Source of the DNA: GCA-2705995 sp048267965
GTDB taxonomy: Bacteria; Bacteroidota; Bacteroidia; Flavobacteriales_G; Salibacteraceae
Length of the DNA: 64,000 bases
Direction: 5' to 3'
Assembly: GCA_048267965.1 (NCBI GenBank)
Contig: JBLWWK010000001.1
Location: 558,001-622,000 of the forward strand
Below the pieces are notes generated by a model, which saw only the letters and a program-made list of their open reading frames with translations, made no database searches and was not told the origin of the DNA. Shown piece after piece: positions 44,501 through 52,932 of this stretch. Positions within the stretch are counted from its first letter, which is position 1; each line of letters opens with the position of its first letter. The position numbers and the translations under genes are program-made.

Positions 44501-44654
44501 AAATAGGAGATCTTTCGTCTGTGCTGGTTCCGGTTCCTACTGTGATGGTAGATTGACCGATAGAATTGAAGGAGAATAGAACTCCTAATAAAAAAACAAA
44601 GAGTCCGAGGCTAGGTTGTGTTCGGCACTTTGTAGTGGTAAAAATTTTCTTCAT
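41538..44654 (-). CDS. large T9SS type A protein with L-type lectin and PKD-like domains
   Basis: A 1038-residue secreted protein. Order: signal peptide (ending SIGQ, residue 34), an N-terminal jelly-roll domain (35-215), Ig/PKD-like domains (230-500), an L-type lectin domain (about 510-755; GTGGADGISYSFADD, KLRLSFDAANNGGSNGN, NTALWKGQQDVPVTI), further PKD-like domains (770-960; DLGGDTIICENASITLDAG), and a T9SS type A sorting domain (FKMYPNPASTQLNVIL ... NGLYLLNLNYTDG ... RLIINH). It is likely a surface or secreted sugar-binding adhesin (inference). One exact GGTTCCTACC word occurs in the gene, with two near-matches. Confidence 0.87.
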   Translation of the reverse strand: MKKIFTTTKCRTQPSLGLFVFLLGVLFSFNSIGQSTITVGTGTSTDERSPIYSYYGYSFSQTIYLQSEVMASGGSAGVIDKIRLELNSGNVSANADQWTVFIGHTNKTEFTSSSDWENYSNLTQVFSGTVTNPASGNWLEITFTTPFNYNGLDNLIIAVDENASGYANGGDRCYWRKTDMSNRSLFTYNDWSNPDPQNPPSGTRLGFFPNIQFDITPFTPCAATPILGNTIAAADTVCYGTATDLSLQNDYSTTAGIDYQWQIDTGMGWQNLVGDTLPVYATNDLYINSEFRCFAVCTATNAADTSAPTMVYSLLPDSVSVSPDSYAYCSGSSVNLTAVTSGNNGTFSWSPSNGLSATTGATVAANPTNPRTYTVIATDSNGCQTQASAFVTSIEDVTADIVATPSVACSPGSPVVIEVSNYPTTVSGGGNWEYQWKDQDGIVVSPWSPVGTNYTFTPTNAAVYEYQVELRSTACLTDTVQNEIKVPITIGFGADVTATHVNCNNPLGLFDLSDIFGTGSIDTTLFIDFGAGTNPAVTYFGDAFLDGNLAAATPSATDKSGGIIIDPQGSAPTIGNAFNVQFDLTVDQPINNYGTGGADGISYSFADDVSSTSNGYQNGTGSKLRLSFDAANNGGSNGNSTGIYLVYGWGSTNAFGPNSNEVLAYENNTALWKGQQDVPVTIDVDNNGLVNVTVGGVAIFQDIQLPASYLTEDISTWKHAITAATGGDAERHAISNFLLSKESLHYAITSGNGTTPPTTWQTTTQFSGLLPGDYHIWIGNPGDLSCYTDLGLFEINNNFPAIDLGGDTIICENASITLDAGAGMASYLWSSNNDTLQTLTVNAEGVYSVSVTDTLGCSAVGTIEVSFADSVKADDLFTSVAGYDVSMIVINGENVGSIDWYLGDNTSITDGGSMINHTYNDTGMFEVMVVLHDVYGCNTDTLLKTVHVTTPLSVGNLEGNEFKMYPNPASTQLNVILNNPNVESVQVFNVNGQLVYQQNATATQQLSVDVSSWNNGLYLLNLNYTDGSKKVERLIINH

Positions 44655-45091
44655 ACGGAATTATGTATTGATTACGATTCCGAATCTAGTGAAGTAGTCA
44701 AGTATCGAGCAATTTTAAGAGGGGACAAAAAAGGGACAAAGCATTAAAGTGAAGATATTGAGAGAGATACAGAGGTGTGTTTTTAGGTTTTTTTCAGGTT
44801 TAGTATCCGTGAAAATATGGAAAATGGTTCGGGTTACACTTTTTTTAGTTCTGTATTTATGATAGAAAATGGATGAATAATGAAAATTTCAAGAAAAGAC
44901 AGCGCAAAAAAAGAAAAGGTGTTTCTAGTCGATTTTAGCGAACGTTTTTTGTGAAAAGAGCAATGTGGGTAGCTCTATTTTTTATGGGTTGCAGGAACCC
45001 GTTTTCATCTTTTTGAAGAACTCTAAGTGGCTTTGAACTACAAAAAAGAAAAAAATCACTGCAAGAATTTGCAGTGATTTTAGCCAGCGAA
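44655..45091. other. 437-bp intergenic region
   Basis: Upstream of the L-lectin gene and downstream of the TonB-type barrel gene. It contains two GGGACAAA boxes 11 bp apart (44722-44729 and 44733-44740), about 70 bp from the start, possibly an operator, and the barrel gene's terminator at 45052-45081. No gene or clear -7 box was recognised. Confidence 0.55.
45052..45081 (-). terminator. terminator of the barrel gene
   Basis: A 12-bp perfect stem AAAATCACTGCA / TGCAGTGATTTT with a 6-base loop; on the minus strand it is followed by a long T tract. Confidence 0.92.
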
Positions 45092-47944
45092 TTAAAAAGG
45101 TCTTTTTCCATTCTCAGGACCATTTCTATCTAATTCTTGCGGGTTAACCGTTTTTTGCGTGTTGTACTTGCCAAAGTTGTAACGAAAGCTAAAAAGAACA
45201 TATTGTTGAAGAGTGTTGGTTTCAACGTCTTCGTAATAACTTTCGGTAGTAACTCTACTAATGCTTTGGTTTTGTTTCAGTAAATCGAAAGCGGTTACTG
45301 AAAGTTCTGCTCGTTGGTCTTTCATAAATTTATAGCCTAAAGACATGTTTAAGAGTAAATAATTATTATCGAAAGAATCGCTGAGTCCGTTGTAATATTC
45401 GTAATTGAGTTCTGTGCGGTATACGATGCCTTTCCACATGTTCCAATACAATTTGACGCCTGTAGTTTGGTTAAAATAGTGTGTATTTAAACTCGTATTT
45501 AAACTGCTTAAGCTATAGGTTACGCTCGAATTACTCGAAAGAGTAAAGTCTACCTTTTTGCTGATGTTGCTGCTTAAAACTCCACCTAGCGCCATTTGTG
45601 GGCTGTGAGAATAATTCAATTCGTTGTTGATTAAACCCGGAATTCTGCTGTATTGAGCAGTGAAATTCAAGTTAAGGTTCGATTTTAGCCTTTCTAACGG
45701 AAAACCATAGGTAGAAAACATCCTTAAATTATAGTAGCCATCAAGGTTCACGGGTTGTGTAAGTTGGGTTCCTTCAGACAAAGTAACGCCATTAATTTGA
45801 GTAGAATCTGAGCCGCTCACTGTAACGCTATTACCAATGTAATTGTTGGTGTAAGAACCGCCAAACATAGCGAAAAACGAACTCGATTTTTCTGAATTCA
45901 CCTTGTTATACCGCGTAAAAAAACTGTATTGATATTGTTGGTCTAGCGCAGCATTACCCATAGTTAACTGTTGAGGATTACTGTTATCGATCACATTTTG
46001 TAATTGACTAATGGTAGGAACCACTGTACTCGTTCTAAAATGGGCCGTTACGGTTGAATTGTTTTTGAGCGTATAACGAAGCATCCCTTTTGGTAAAAAT
46101 GCGGTAAAACTTCGGTCTGCTTCTAACTCTGTTGGGAAGAGTTGAGAGGTTGTTAAAACAGCATATTGGTAATTTGGGTCAAACATAAATATGCTTTTTT
46201 TACCCAATCGGTACATAAAGCCAACGCCACCTTGTTGCGCTAAATAATGGCTCTCGAAAGTGTTGCTTAAACTGGAATTTAGATTTCTGCTGGTGAAAAA
46301 GGTAGAATCTAAATCGTAGGTGAGTTTCTGGCTTTCACTTACAGATAAACTTGGACTGTAATTAAAGCGAAGCATCATTTTCTTACCAATGGGCTCTGTA
46401 TACATCACTCTCGCTTGGTATTCTTGTTCGGTTTGGTCGAGGGTAGATTCTTGCTGATAATAGTCGAAATCATTTTCATAGAAACTCGTTGTGTATAGCT
46501 GATTGTCGGCTTCTGTAGGGTTAAAACTGTGCGAAAGGTTAACCGAAATTGTTCTTCCTCTTTTACTAAATCGATGTTGCCAAAGCAAGTTATTAGAGAG
46601 AGAGTAAGTGAGCAAATTACTGGCGTATTCACTCGTGCTTTGGTTCAATACATCTTCACCAGATTGGGTAGAAGTGTTGAGTAAACTCGAACCGTTGTAA
46701 TTCTGTAAAGTGATTGAGGGAGTGTAAATAATGGCATCAGACTCGCTAATGTCGTATTTCATTCTCAAGTTAAAACGATGGTTTTCGTTGATAGAAGAAG
46801 CTGTAGTTTTTTCGAAATACAGTGTTTGCGGGTTTTGGTTAAAATAATAGCGTTCGAGTTGAGAAAGAGAAGAATTATCGGTTTGGTTGTAGAAATAACT
46901 GGCATTCAACGAGAGTTTTTTGCCAATTGTATTGCTGTAATTAATCCCTATAGCATTGGTAGTGACTAGGCCAGTTTCTTCACCTACAAGAAAATCGTTG
47001 GCATCTCCAGAAGTGTTTACAGAACCGGGTCTTCTCGGTGGTCCACCTTGTCTTCCGCCTCCTCCACGGTTAAAAGCAGAAGAGGTAACGCCCGCTAAAT
47101 CTGCTGTAGAGAAATTCTGCTGATTTACATTGTTGGTTTGCGCAATAACGGTAAGTCGCTGATCGTCTTTAAAAGAGTTGAGCACTCCGTTAGCAGCGTA
47201 TTTTTCGTTTGAACCGTACCCACCAGAAACGTAGCCGAAGGTTCCATTTCTAAATTCTTGTTTGGTGATAATATTGATGGTTTTTTCAGAATTGCCATCA
47301 TCGAAACCGGTGAGCTTTGCTTGGTCGCTGAGGTCATCGAAAATTTGCACTTTCTCAATAACTTCGGCAGGCAAACTTTTTAGCGCAGCATTGGGGTCTG
47401 AGCCAAAAAAGGGCTTGCCATCTACCAAAACTTTCTTCACATTTTCGCCTTCGGCCTGTATGGTTCCTTCTGAAACCACAACGGTAGGCATTTTAGTGAT
47501 TAAATCTTGTGCATTGGCATCTGGGTTCGATTTGTAGGAACCGGCATTAATTTCTGTGGTGTCTCCTTTTATAATTACAGGAGTTTGCTTTCCTGTAACG
47601 GTAAACTGATGAAGTTGAATAGCACTTTCTGAAAGTACGATGGTGCCTAAATTCACCGTATCGTAATCGATTAAAATGTTTTTTTCGAGCTCTCCGTAGC
47701 CAATAAACGAAACGCGCATTGCATAGTAACCTGGAGAAATAGATAATTGAAAATCACCTTCGAAGTTGGTGATGGTTCCTACCGTTACGGTTGAATCTTG
47801 AGTAGATGTGAATGTAACATTGGCGGTGGCGATGGGAGCTTGAAGGGTATCTACAATTTGACCAAAAACGGTGCTTTTTTGAGCTAAAGCAGTGGTGTTA
47901 AGCATTAAAAAGAGTAGGAGCCAGAGAATTGAAGGGTGTTTCAT
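45092..47944 (-). CDS. TonB-dependent-receptor-like outer-membrane barrel protein
   Basis: A 950-residue outer-membrane protein: signal peptide (ending ALAQ), a carboxypeptidase-regulatory-like domain (about 22-110; STVFGQIVDTLQAPIATANV, FIGYGELEKNI), a plug-like domain (about 115-225; VLVDGKPFFGSDPNAALKSL, AEVIEKVQIFDDLSDQA) and a large barrel (250-935). A Gly/Arg-rich insertion (GGGGRQGGPPRRPGS) sits at the plug-barrel junction. It belongs to the OMP-beta-barrel group of Bacteroidetes receptors without a SusD partner nearby. The substrate is unknown. It carries two exact GGTTCCTACC/GGTAGGAACC words. Confidence 0.88.
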   Translation of the reverse strand: MKHPSILWLLLFLMLNTTALAQKSTVFGQIVDTLQAPIATANVTFTSTQDSTVTVGTITNFEGDFQLSISPGYYAMRVSFIGYGELEKNILIDYDTVNLGTIVLSESAIQLHQFTVTGKQTPVIIKGDTTEINAGSYKSNPDANAQDLITKMPTVVVSEGTIQAEGENVKKVLVDGKPFFGSDPNAALKSLPAEVIEKVQIFDDLSDQAKLTGFDDGNSEKTINIITKQEFRNGTFGYVSGGYGSNEKYAANGVLNSFKDDQRLTVIAQTNNVNQQNFSTADLAGVTSSAFNRGGGGRQGGPPRRPGSVNTSGDANDFLVGEETGLVTTNAIGINYSNTIGKKLSLNASYFYNQTDNSSLSQLERYYFNQNPQTLYFEKTTASSINENHRFNLRMKYDISESDAIIYTPSITLQNYNGSSLLNTSTQSGEDVLNQSTSEYASNLLTYSLSNNLLWQHRFSKRGRTISVNLSHSFNPTEADNQLYTTSFYENDFDYYQQESTLDQTEQEYQARVMYTEPIGKKMMLRFNYSPSLSVSESQKLTYDLDSTFFTSRNLNSSLSNTFESHYLAQQGGVGFMYRLGKKSIFMFDPNYQYAVLTTSQLFPTELEADRSFTAFLPKGMLRYTLKNNSTVTAHFRTSTVVPTISQLQNVIDNSNPQQLTMGNAALDQQYQYSFFTRYNKVNSEKSSSFFAMFGGSYTNNYIGNSVTVSGSDSTQINGVTLSEGTQLTQPVNLDGYYNLRMFSTYGFPLERLKSNLNLNFTAQYSRIPGLINNELNYSHSPQMALGGVLSSNISKKVDFTLSSNSSVTYSLSSLNTSLNTHYFNQTTGVKLYWNMWKGIVYRTELNYEYYNGLSDSFDNNYLLLNMSLGYKFMKDQRAELSVTAFDLLKQNQSISRVTTESYYEDVETNTLQQYVLFSFRYNFGKYNTQKTVNPQELDRNGPENGKRPF

Positions 47945-48076
47945 ATTACCTCGTTATGTAAAGTTGGAGGTAAGATGATTTGAGCGATTTAGGGTTTAAA
48001 CGGAGGTAGAAGTTTGTTCGATAAAAAACGTTAAAGTGCTCGATTTAGATGAAAAACGGGCAATATGAAATGAAAA

Positions 48077-48106
48077 AATCCTGATAAAACAGCGCTTACC
48101 AGGATT
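48077..48106 (-). terminator. terminator of the LRR lipoprotein gene
   Basis: A 7-bp stem AATCCTG / CAGGATT with a 16-base loop and a T tract on the minus strand, about 50 bp after the stop codon. Confidence 0.7.
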
Positions 48107-48157
48107 CTTCAATAAACCTAAACCAGAAAAATTAATTTTTTATCCATTTCTAAGAGC

Positions 48158-48745
48158 TTACTCGCAAATGGTGCTATAACCAGCAGAAAGGTCTTTTAAC
48201 CACCCGTTGAAAGAAAGTTCGAGATGGTCTACTTTAATACACGATAAATCGGGATTGCCTTGAAGTTCCATTCGGGTGATAGAATCATTGTTTCCGTTGG
48301 CAACATTCGCTTCTATTAACAGGTTGCTGTGGCACTTAAAATCGGTTAATACTGTAAGTGCAGATACATCAATAGCTGCTAGTTTATTATCTTCTAAAAG
48401 CAGTTGCGTTACTTGGGTGTTATTCGACACATCGATAGAAGTTAAATCATTACCGAATAGTGCAATTCGAGTTACGTTAGTGAAATACTCTAGTCCAGTA
48501 ACATCATTTATGTCTGAATTGGCTGCGTTGATGGTTCCATTGAAAGCGCTCGCTTCTGATTGAGAAATCTCGTTATCGTTATTGGTGTTGATTTCTGGGT
48601 TGTTTACCAAAATAGACTTGAAATTAGCGTCTGGTATTTCAATAAACGAGCTGTTGGTTTTAGTAGGCTGATTATCGTCTTCGTCTTTCTTACAACTTAC
48701 CAATGCCAAGGTTATAATGAACGCGCTGAGAAGTGTTTTTTTCAT
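48158..48745 (-). CDS. leucine-rich-repeat lipoprotein in predicted LytTR regulon
   Basis: A 195-residue lipoprotein (lipobox ALVSCKKD, Cys near residue 18; the acidic residues after it resemble surface-export signals of Bacteroidetes lipoproteins). The mature part has IPDANFKSILV followed by LRR-like turns (ITRMELQGNPDLSCIKVDHL, VTRIALFGNDLTSIDVSNN, VTQLLLEDNKLAAIDVSAL). Function is unknown; LRR lipoproteins often bind proteins. Its upstream region (48789-48859) has the same two-box element and spacing as the two beta-helix genes at 50828 and 52894. Confidence 0.8.
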   Translation of the reverse strand: MKKTLLSAFIITLALVSCKKDEDDNQPTKTNSSFIEIPDANFKSILVNNPEINTNNDNEISQSEASAFNGTINAANSDINDVTGLEYFTNVTRIALFGNDLTSIDVSNNTQVTQLLLEDNKLAAIDVSALTVLTDFKCHSNLLIEANVANGNNDSITRMELQGNPDLSCIKVDHLELSFNGWLKDLSAGYSTICE

Positions 48746-48788
48746 GTTTTTTTGTGTGTTTGATAGATTTTGAATGTGATGGTTAGAA

Positions 48789-48859
48789 CAAACCTATGGA
48801 GAGCGAAAGCTCTTTTAAAATTTGTTTGACCAACTGTTAGGTTTCTTTTAGAAAGTGCA
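48789..48859 (-). promoter_or_regulatory. predicted LytTR-type control region of the LRR lipoprotein
   Basis: On the plus strand: CAAACCTA (48789-48796, -7 box TAGGTTTG on the coding strand), 28 bp, TTTGACCAACTGTT (48825-48838), 7 bp, TTTTAGAAAGTGCA (48846-48859). The two 14-bp boxes have a 21-bp period and match TTTGAGGAAGTGCA at 9 and 12 of 14 positions. Confidence 0.7.
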
Positions 48860-48867
48860 AAAACGCA

Positions 48868-48899
48868 AAAGACCCAATGCTTTAATGCACCGGGTCTTT
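48868..48899 (-). terminator. terminator of beta-helix gene 48927
   Basis: Stem AAAGACCC / GGGTCTTT with inner TGC/GCA pairs and a 6-base loop; a T run follows on the minus strand. Confidence 0.8.
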
Positions 48900-48926
48900 C
48901 TATTATCCAAACAAAAAAGCGTTCGG

Positions 48927-50828
48927 TTATTGAATAATGAGCTTTTTAGTGATAGAACCGTTGTTGGTGCTAATTTTCAGTAGGTAGTAACCTGCAGGGA
49001 GCGTAGAAACTGAAAGCGTAACGTTGTTGTGAACTTTAGTTCTGGCAACTTCGGTTCCTGCTAACGAATAAATAGTTACTGCAACTGTTTCATTTAATTC
49101 GTGCTGAATTGTTAATTGATCTTGAGCAGGGTTAGGGAAAACATTGATTTTTGCGTTCAATAGGTTTTCGTTTACACTGTTTGGTTCAGCAGCCACGCTA
49201 TCGATTACGATACAATCTGAGAAAACAGAACAGCCATCAAAGGTGGTTTCTACCGTATATATTCCAGGCTCTGTTGGAGTAAAAGATTGACTGGTAGCGC
49301 CTGAAATTGGGCCTTTCGGTTCTGCACATTTATGCCACTGATAGGTAGCATTGTTTTGATTAGCTGTTAGCGTGGTAGAATCGTTAGATAAAGAAACACT
49401 CCAATCAACTTTAACAGTTAAGTTTACAGTAATAATACTATCCATGCCGCAGTGGTTGGGAATGGTATCTACGTACGTTCCAGAAACAGTCCAATCTTCG
49501 TCACCACTTGGCGATTCATAATAATCACATACTTCTTCTGTGATGGTGGCAGTTGAGTTTGCACATACAAAACCTCTTTCGTAAGCTCCAATTGCGATGG
49601 TACCGTTCACATAATCCATACGATCTTCACCGGCTAAATCATAATCTGTCCAAGTAGATAAGTAAGACGCAGTATCGCCTTGCGTAGCGTAACTTGTGGT
49701 TGGTCTTAAGTCGCCCGCAGCGTAATCTTCAAAAGGATCATTTGGACTAACAAGGCTTCCAACAAAGCTGTTTAATTGGTTCCAGTCGCCACCGTTATTC
49801 TTACAATTTGCACCAATGTATTTGGTGGTCCAGATAGCGTTATTGTCCATTACAATGTTGAGTAAATTGACATTGTCATAAAACAGGTTGTTGTCGAAAT
49901 CCATGATGATATCGGCATTTGCAGAACTACCTTTTTCTGAAACAAATAGACATTTATTGAAGTTGCCATTGTTGTTGCTGTTTCCAATGAATGTGTTGTT
50001 GGTCAATTGAATTTCAAACGTAGCGTAAGAGTAGTTTGCAAATCTACCTGCTACACCACCGCCTGCGGTTACAGAGTCAACTGTTGTATTGTTTTCGAAT
50101 AGGTTGTTTGTGAATGTTGCATGAGACTCAACTCCGGTATTATTAGTAACTCTAAACTCTACCGTGTATGCTTCTAATGCATGATTGTTTCTGAAGATTG
50201 AATTCGAAACTTCAAGAACTGGATCAGGATAGCTTGTATAGAAGTTAAACGCAGACTGATAACGATTGGTGTTGTTTTCGAAAATGCAGTTGTAAATTCT
50301 AATACCTTTTTGGTGTACTCCTGGATAATCAGTTCCAAGTCCGCCACCAGCAGCAGATGTACTGTAAGCGTCTGAAATAGTAAGTCCGTCTAATAGAACC
50401 ACTTCATCACCATTAGAAGTAGAAGCTGGAGCGAGTGGGTTAATTCTAATAACGCGACTGGCATTGTCTGCTGTATTACCTGAAGCATCATCACCATTAA
50501 TATCTCCACTTAAACGTGTTTCATATAACGATGGATTACGTTGACTGAGGTAAGTTTCTGTTCCGTTAAACCCACCGTAAAGCTGTTCACTATGGCGAAC
50601 GTGAAAGTAACTCGTTTGTGAAGATGGCGTATAGGTTCCTTCAGCAATCCAAATTTGCGCACCCAGAACCGTGTTGTTGTTGAGTGCAGTTTCTAAACTA
50701 GTGTAAGCACTTGCCCAAGAAATACCATTGTTAAAACCTGTAGCGTCTTTGTCTACATAAATAATCGTTTGGGCTTCTGTCAAAAAGCCAGTGGCAAGAA
50801 CTGCCAATGAGAGTAAAAGTTTCTTCAT
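48927..50828 (-). CDS. T9SS type A secreted beta-helix protein, paralogue A
   Basis: A 633-residue secreted protein: signal peptide (MKKLLLSLAVLATGFLTEAQ), a right-handed beta-helix-like region (about 20-400) opening with IIYVDKDATGFNNGISWASA and holding many N-x-(F/I)-x-N-N turns (NNLFENNTTVDSV), a cysteine-containing Ig-like pair (420-545) and a T9SS type A domain (KINVFPNPAQDQLTIQHEL ... GYYLLKIST ... KLIIQ). It is clearly homologous along its length to the next gene upstream (51020). Its upstream region has the two-box element of the predicted LytTR regulon. Confidence 0.88.
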   Translation of the reverse strand: MKKLLLSLAVLATGFLTEAQTIIYVDKDATGFNNGISWASAYTSLETALNNNTVLGAQIWIAEGTYTPSSQTSYFHVRHSEQLYGGFNGTETYLSQRNPSLYETRLSGDINGDDASGNTADNASRVIRINPLAPASTSNGDEVVLLDGLTISDAYSTSAAGGGLGTDYPGVHQKGIRIYNCIFENNTNRYQSAFNFYTSYPDPVLEVSNSIFRNNHALEAYTVEFRVTNNTGVESHATFTNNLFENNTTVDSVTAGGGVAGRFANYSYATFEIQLTNNTFIGNSNNNGNFNKCLFVSEKGSSANADIIMDFDNNLFYDNVNLLNIVMDNNAIWTTKYIGANCKNNGGDWNQLNSFVGSLVSPNDPFEDYAAGDLRPTTSYATQGDTASYLSTWTDYDLAGEDRMDYVNGTIAIGAYERGFVCANSTATITEEVCDYYESPSGDEDWTVSGTYVDTIPNHCGMDSIITVNLTVKVDWSVSLSNDSTTLTANQNNATYQWHKCAEPKGPISGATSQSFTPTEPGIYTVETTFDGCSVFSDCIVIDSVAAEPNSVNENLLNAKINVFPNPAQDQLTIQHELNETVAVTIYSLAGTEVARTKVHNNVTLSVSTLPAGYYLLKISTNNGSITKKLIIQ

Positions 50829-50877
50829 GATTTTGTTTTAAATGTTAGTAGAGTTGTTTGTTTGAATAATTGCAGGG

Positions 50878-50948
50878 CAAACGTATTGGGCAATTATTTG
50901 GACAAGAAATATCTTTTACGAACTGCACTTTTTATTTGAGGAAGTGCA
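50878..50948 (-). promoter_or_regulatory. predicted LytTR-type control region of beta-helix paralogue A
   Basis: On the plus strand: CAAACGTA (50878-50885, -7 box TACGTTTG on the coding strand), 28 bp, TTTTACGAACTGCA (50914-50927), 7 bp, TTTGAGGAAGTGCA (50935-50948). The box period is 21 bp. An inverted repeat (GAACTGCACTT / AAGTGCAGTTC, 50920-50952) overlaps it. Confidence 0.78.
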
Positions 50949-50953
50949 GTTCT

Positions 50954-50986
50954 AAAAAAAAAGCCCGATACTTTTCAGTATCGAGC
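50954..50986 (-). terminator. terminator of beta-helix paralogue B
   Basis: A 10-bp stem GCCCGATACT / AGTATCGAGC (one G-U pair in RNA) with a 4-base loop; on the minus strand it is followed by nine Ts. Confidence 0.9.
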
Positions 50987-51019
50987 CCTTTGATTATTCA
51001 AATATGAATTGTTTGGAGG

Positions 51020-52894
51020 TTATTGAATAATAAGTTTTTCTACGTATTCCAAACCACCAGATTTTGCTTTCAAAATGTAATAACCATGAGGTAAAGTAGA
51101 AACATCAATGGTGTTTGTATTTCCTGATCCAATAGTGTTAGAAACCAGAGTTCCAGTCACCGTGTAAATAGAAACTTCAATGTTGCTATTCAACTCGTGT
51201 TTTACGGTGATGAGGTCATTTGCAGGATTCGGGTAAATGCTCAAATTAGCAGCTTCTTTTAAATCGTTAACTCCTGTAACAACTACATTGAAACAATCTG
51301 AAAGAGCTGTGCAACTATCTAATGTTACTTCTACCGCGTAATCGCCTGTTTGGGTTGGCTGAAACGTTTGGTCTGTAGCTCCTGAAATAGGTTGATTGGT
51401 TGCACAGTCATACCATTGATAAGTGGCTAAACCTTGGTTTGCCGTCAAAACTGTACCGCTTGGCGCAACGGAAACAGTAGGGTTAAGTGTAATTAAGATT
51501 TCGAAAGTCATTAAACTGTCTAATCCACAGGTATTTGGAATGGTGTCGTAATAAGTTCCTGTAGCATTCCAAACTTTTCCACTTGGAGAAGTATATTCTA
51601 AACAAGCAATTTTCTGGATGGTAGCTGATGTTGGCATACATGAAACGTATTCGTATGCACCAATTGCAATTGAACCATTGTATGGGTTTAATCTGCTTTC
51701 TCCTGCTAAATCAAATGCAGACCAGTTAGTGTCGTATGAGTTGACATCTCCTTGTGTGTTGTAAGTAGTTGTTGGTCTGTAATCACCATTAGCGAAATCT
51801 AAAAACGGAGAATTTACCGTATCAATTACACTATTGCTTAATACACTTAAACCAGACCAGTTACCACCGTTGTTTGTGTTACTGCTGTTGGTATATGAAG
51901 TAGAAGCAAATGGTCCAATATCTTGTGCTAAGGTAAAGTTTGTACTGTCTGCTGTGTAGAAAAGGTTGTTATCAAAATCCAGTACTACATCACCATGAAC
52001 TTGATTACTGCGCACTTTTATGATTCCAGGCATGGTTGATCCATTGGCAACCGTTGAATCAATTACAAAAGTGTTGTTGGTGATTTGCACAGAATATGTG
52101 CTAGGTGTGTTAATATCAATAAATGCAACGCTGTTGAATGTTGAAGTAGAAAGTTTGTAATTATCTATGAATAGATTATTGGCGACAATAGCCTGTTTTG
52201 AACTAGTTGATGAAGTTACCGCTATTAGTTCAAAAACAAAGCCGGCTACGTATCTATTGTTGCTGAAAATGCAATTAGTAACACTTACCAATTGAGAATC
52301 TGCACCAGATCTAAAATTGAAAGCAGGGGCATAATAGCAAACGTTTCGGTCAAATGTGCAATTGTTGATGCGAAGTTCTTTGCTACCAATAATACCTTGA
52401 TTAGCTCCAAAAGCAGCACCGGATCCCCAAGTACTGTAAGCACCGTAAAAAGTAATTCCGTCTACAATTAATACTTCATCTGGAACTCCCGGTGTACTTG
52501 TTTCTACATAAACAAGTTTATAGGCGTTGTTACTGTAATTTCCACTAGCATCATCACCATCAATATCACCACTTAAAATGGTTACATGCGCTTCAGGATT
52601 TCTTTGATCTCTAGTTGTTTCTGTTCCATCAAACCCACCATATAATTTTTCACCTAGGCGAAGTATAAAATAATCATTAATTCCGGGCGGGGTATACGTG
52701 CCTTCAGCAATCCAAACCTCTGCACCGATAACGGTGTTACTGTCTAATGCTGTTTTCGGACTGGTGTATGCATTTGCCCATGATGAGCCATCGTTGTTTC
52801 CGGTTGCATCTGCGTCAACGTAGATTACAGTTTGCGCATTAGCCGTAACAATGCTCGTTGCTAATAATACTAAGCTGAGTAAAACTCGATTCAT
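51020..52894 (-). CDS. T9SS type A secreted beta-helix protein, paralogue B
   Basis: A 624-residue paralogue of the 48927 protein with the same order: signal peptide (ending TANAQ), beta-helix region opening with VIYVDADATGNNDGSSWANA and containing WIAEGTYTPPG and LYGGFDGTET, an Ig-like pair around residues 420-540, and a T9SS type A domain (LSIYPNPANDLITVKHEL ... GYYILKAKSGG ... KLIIQ). The conserved blocks imply tandem duplication followed by divergence. It lies directly downstream of the LytTR regulator gene and has the best two-box element upstream (52933-53003). Confidence 0.88.
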   Translation of the reverse strand: MNRVLLSLVLLATSIVTANAQTVIYVDADATGNNDGSSWANAYTSPKTALDSNTVIGAEVWIAEGTYTPPGINDYFILRLGEKLYGGFDGTETTRDQRNPEAHVTILSGDIDGDDASGNYSNNAYKLVYVETSTPGVPDEVLIVDGITFYGAYSTWGSGAAFGANQGIIGSKELRINNCTFDRNVCYYAPAFNFRSGADSQLVSVTNCIFSNNRYVAGFVFELIAVTSSTSSKQAIVANNLFIDNYKLSTSTFNSVAFIDINTPSTYSVQITNNTFVIDSTVANGSTMPGIIKVRSNQVHGDVVLDFDNNLFYTADSTNFTLAQDIGPFASTSYTNSSNTNNGGNWSGLSVLSNSVIDTVNSPFLDFANGDYRPTTTYNTQGDVNSYDTNWSAFDLAGESRLNPYNGSIAIGAYEYVSCMPTSATIQKIACLEYTSPSGKVWNATGTYYDTIPNTCGLDSLMTFEILITLNPTVSVAPSGTVLTANQGLATYQWYDCATNQPISGATDQTFQPTQTGDYAVEVTLDSCTALSDCFNVVVTGVNDLKEAANLSIYPNPANDLITVKHELNSNIEVSIYTVTGTLVSNTIGSGNTNTIDVSTLPHGYYILKAKSGGLEYVEKLIIQ

Positions 52895-52932
52895 TCCTTA
52901 AATTTTTCTGGTTTGATTATTAAAACTTGAGT

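Noticed and set aside
44722..44740. Two GGGACAAA boxes 11 bp apart upstream of the L-lectin gene
   Set aside because: One turn apart and not seen elsewhere in the window; too little evidence for an operator.
47979..47992. TTTGAGCGATTTAG upstream of the TonB-type barrel gene, a possible third-party LytTR box
   Set aside because: Only 8 of 14 matches, no partner box 21 bp away and no -7 box at the right distance.
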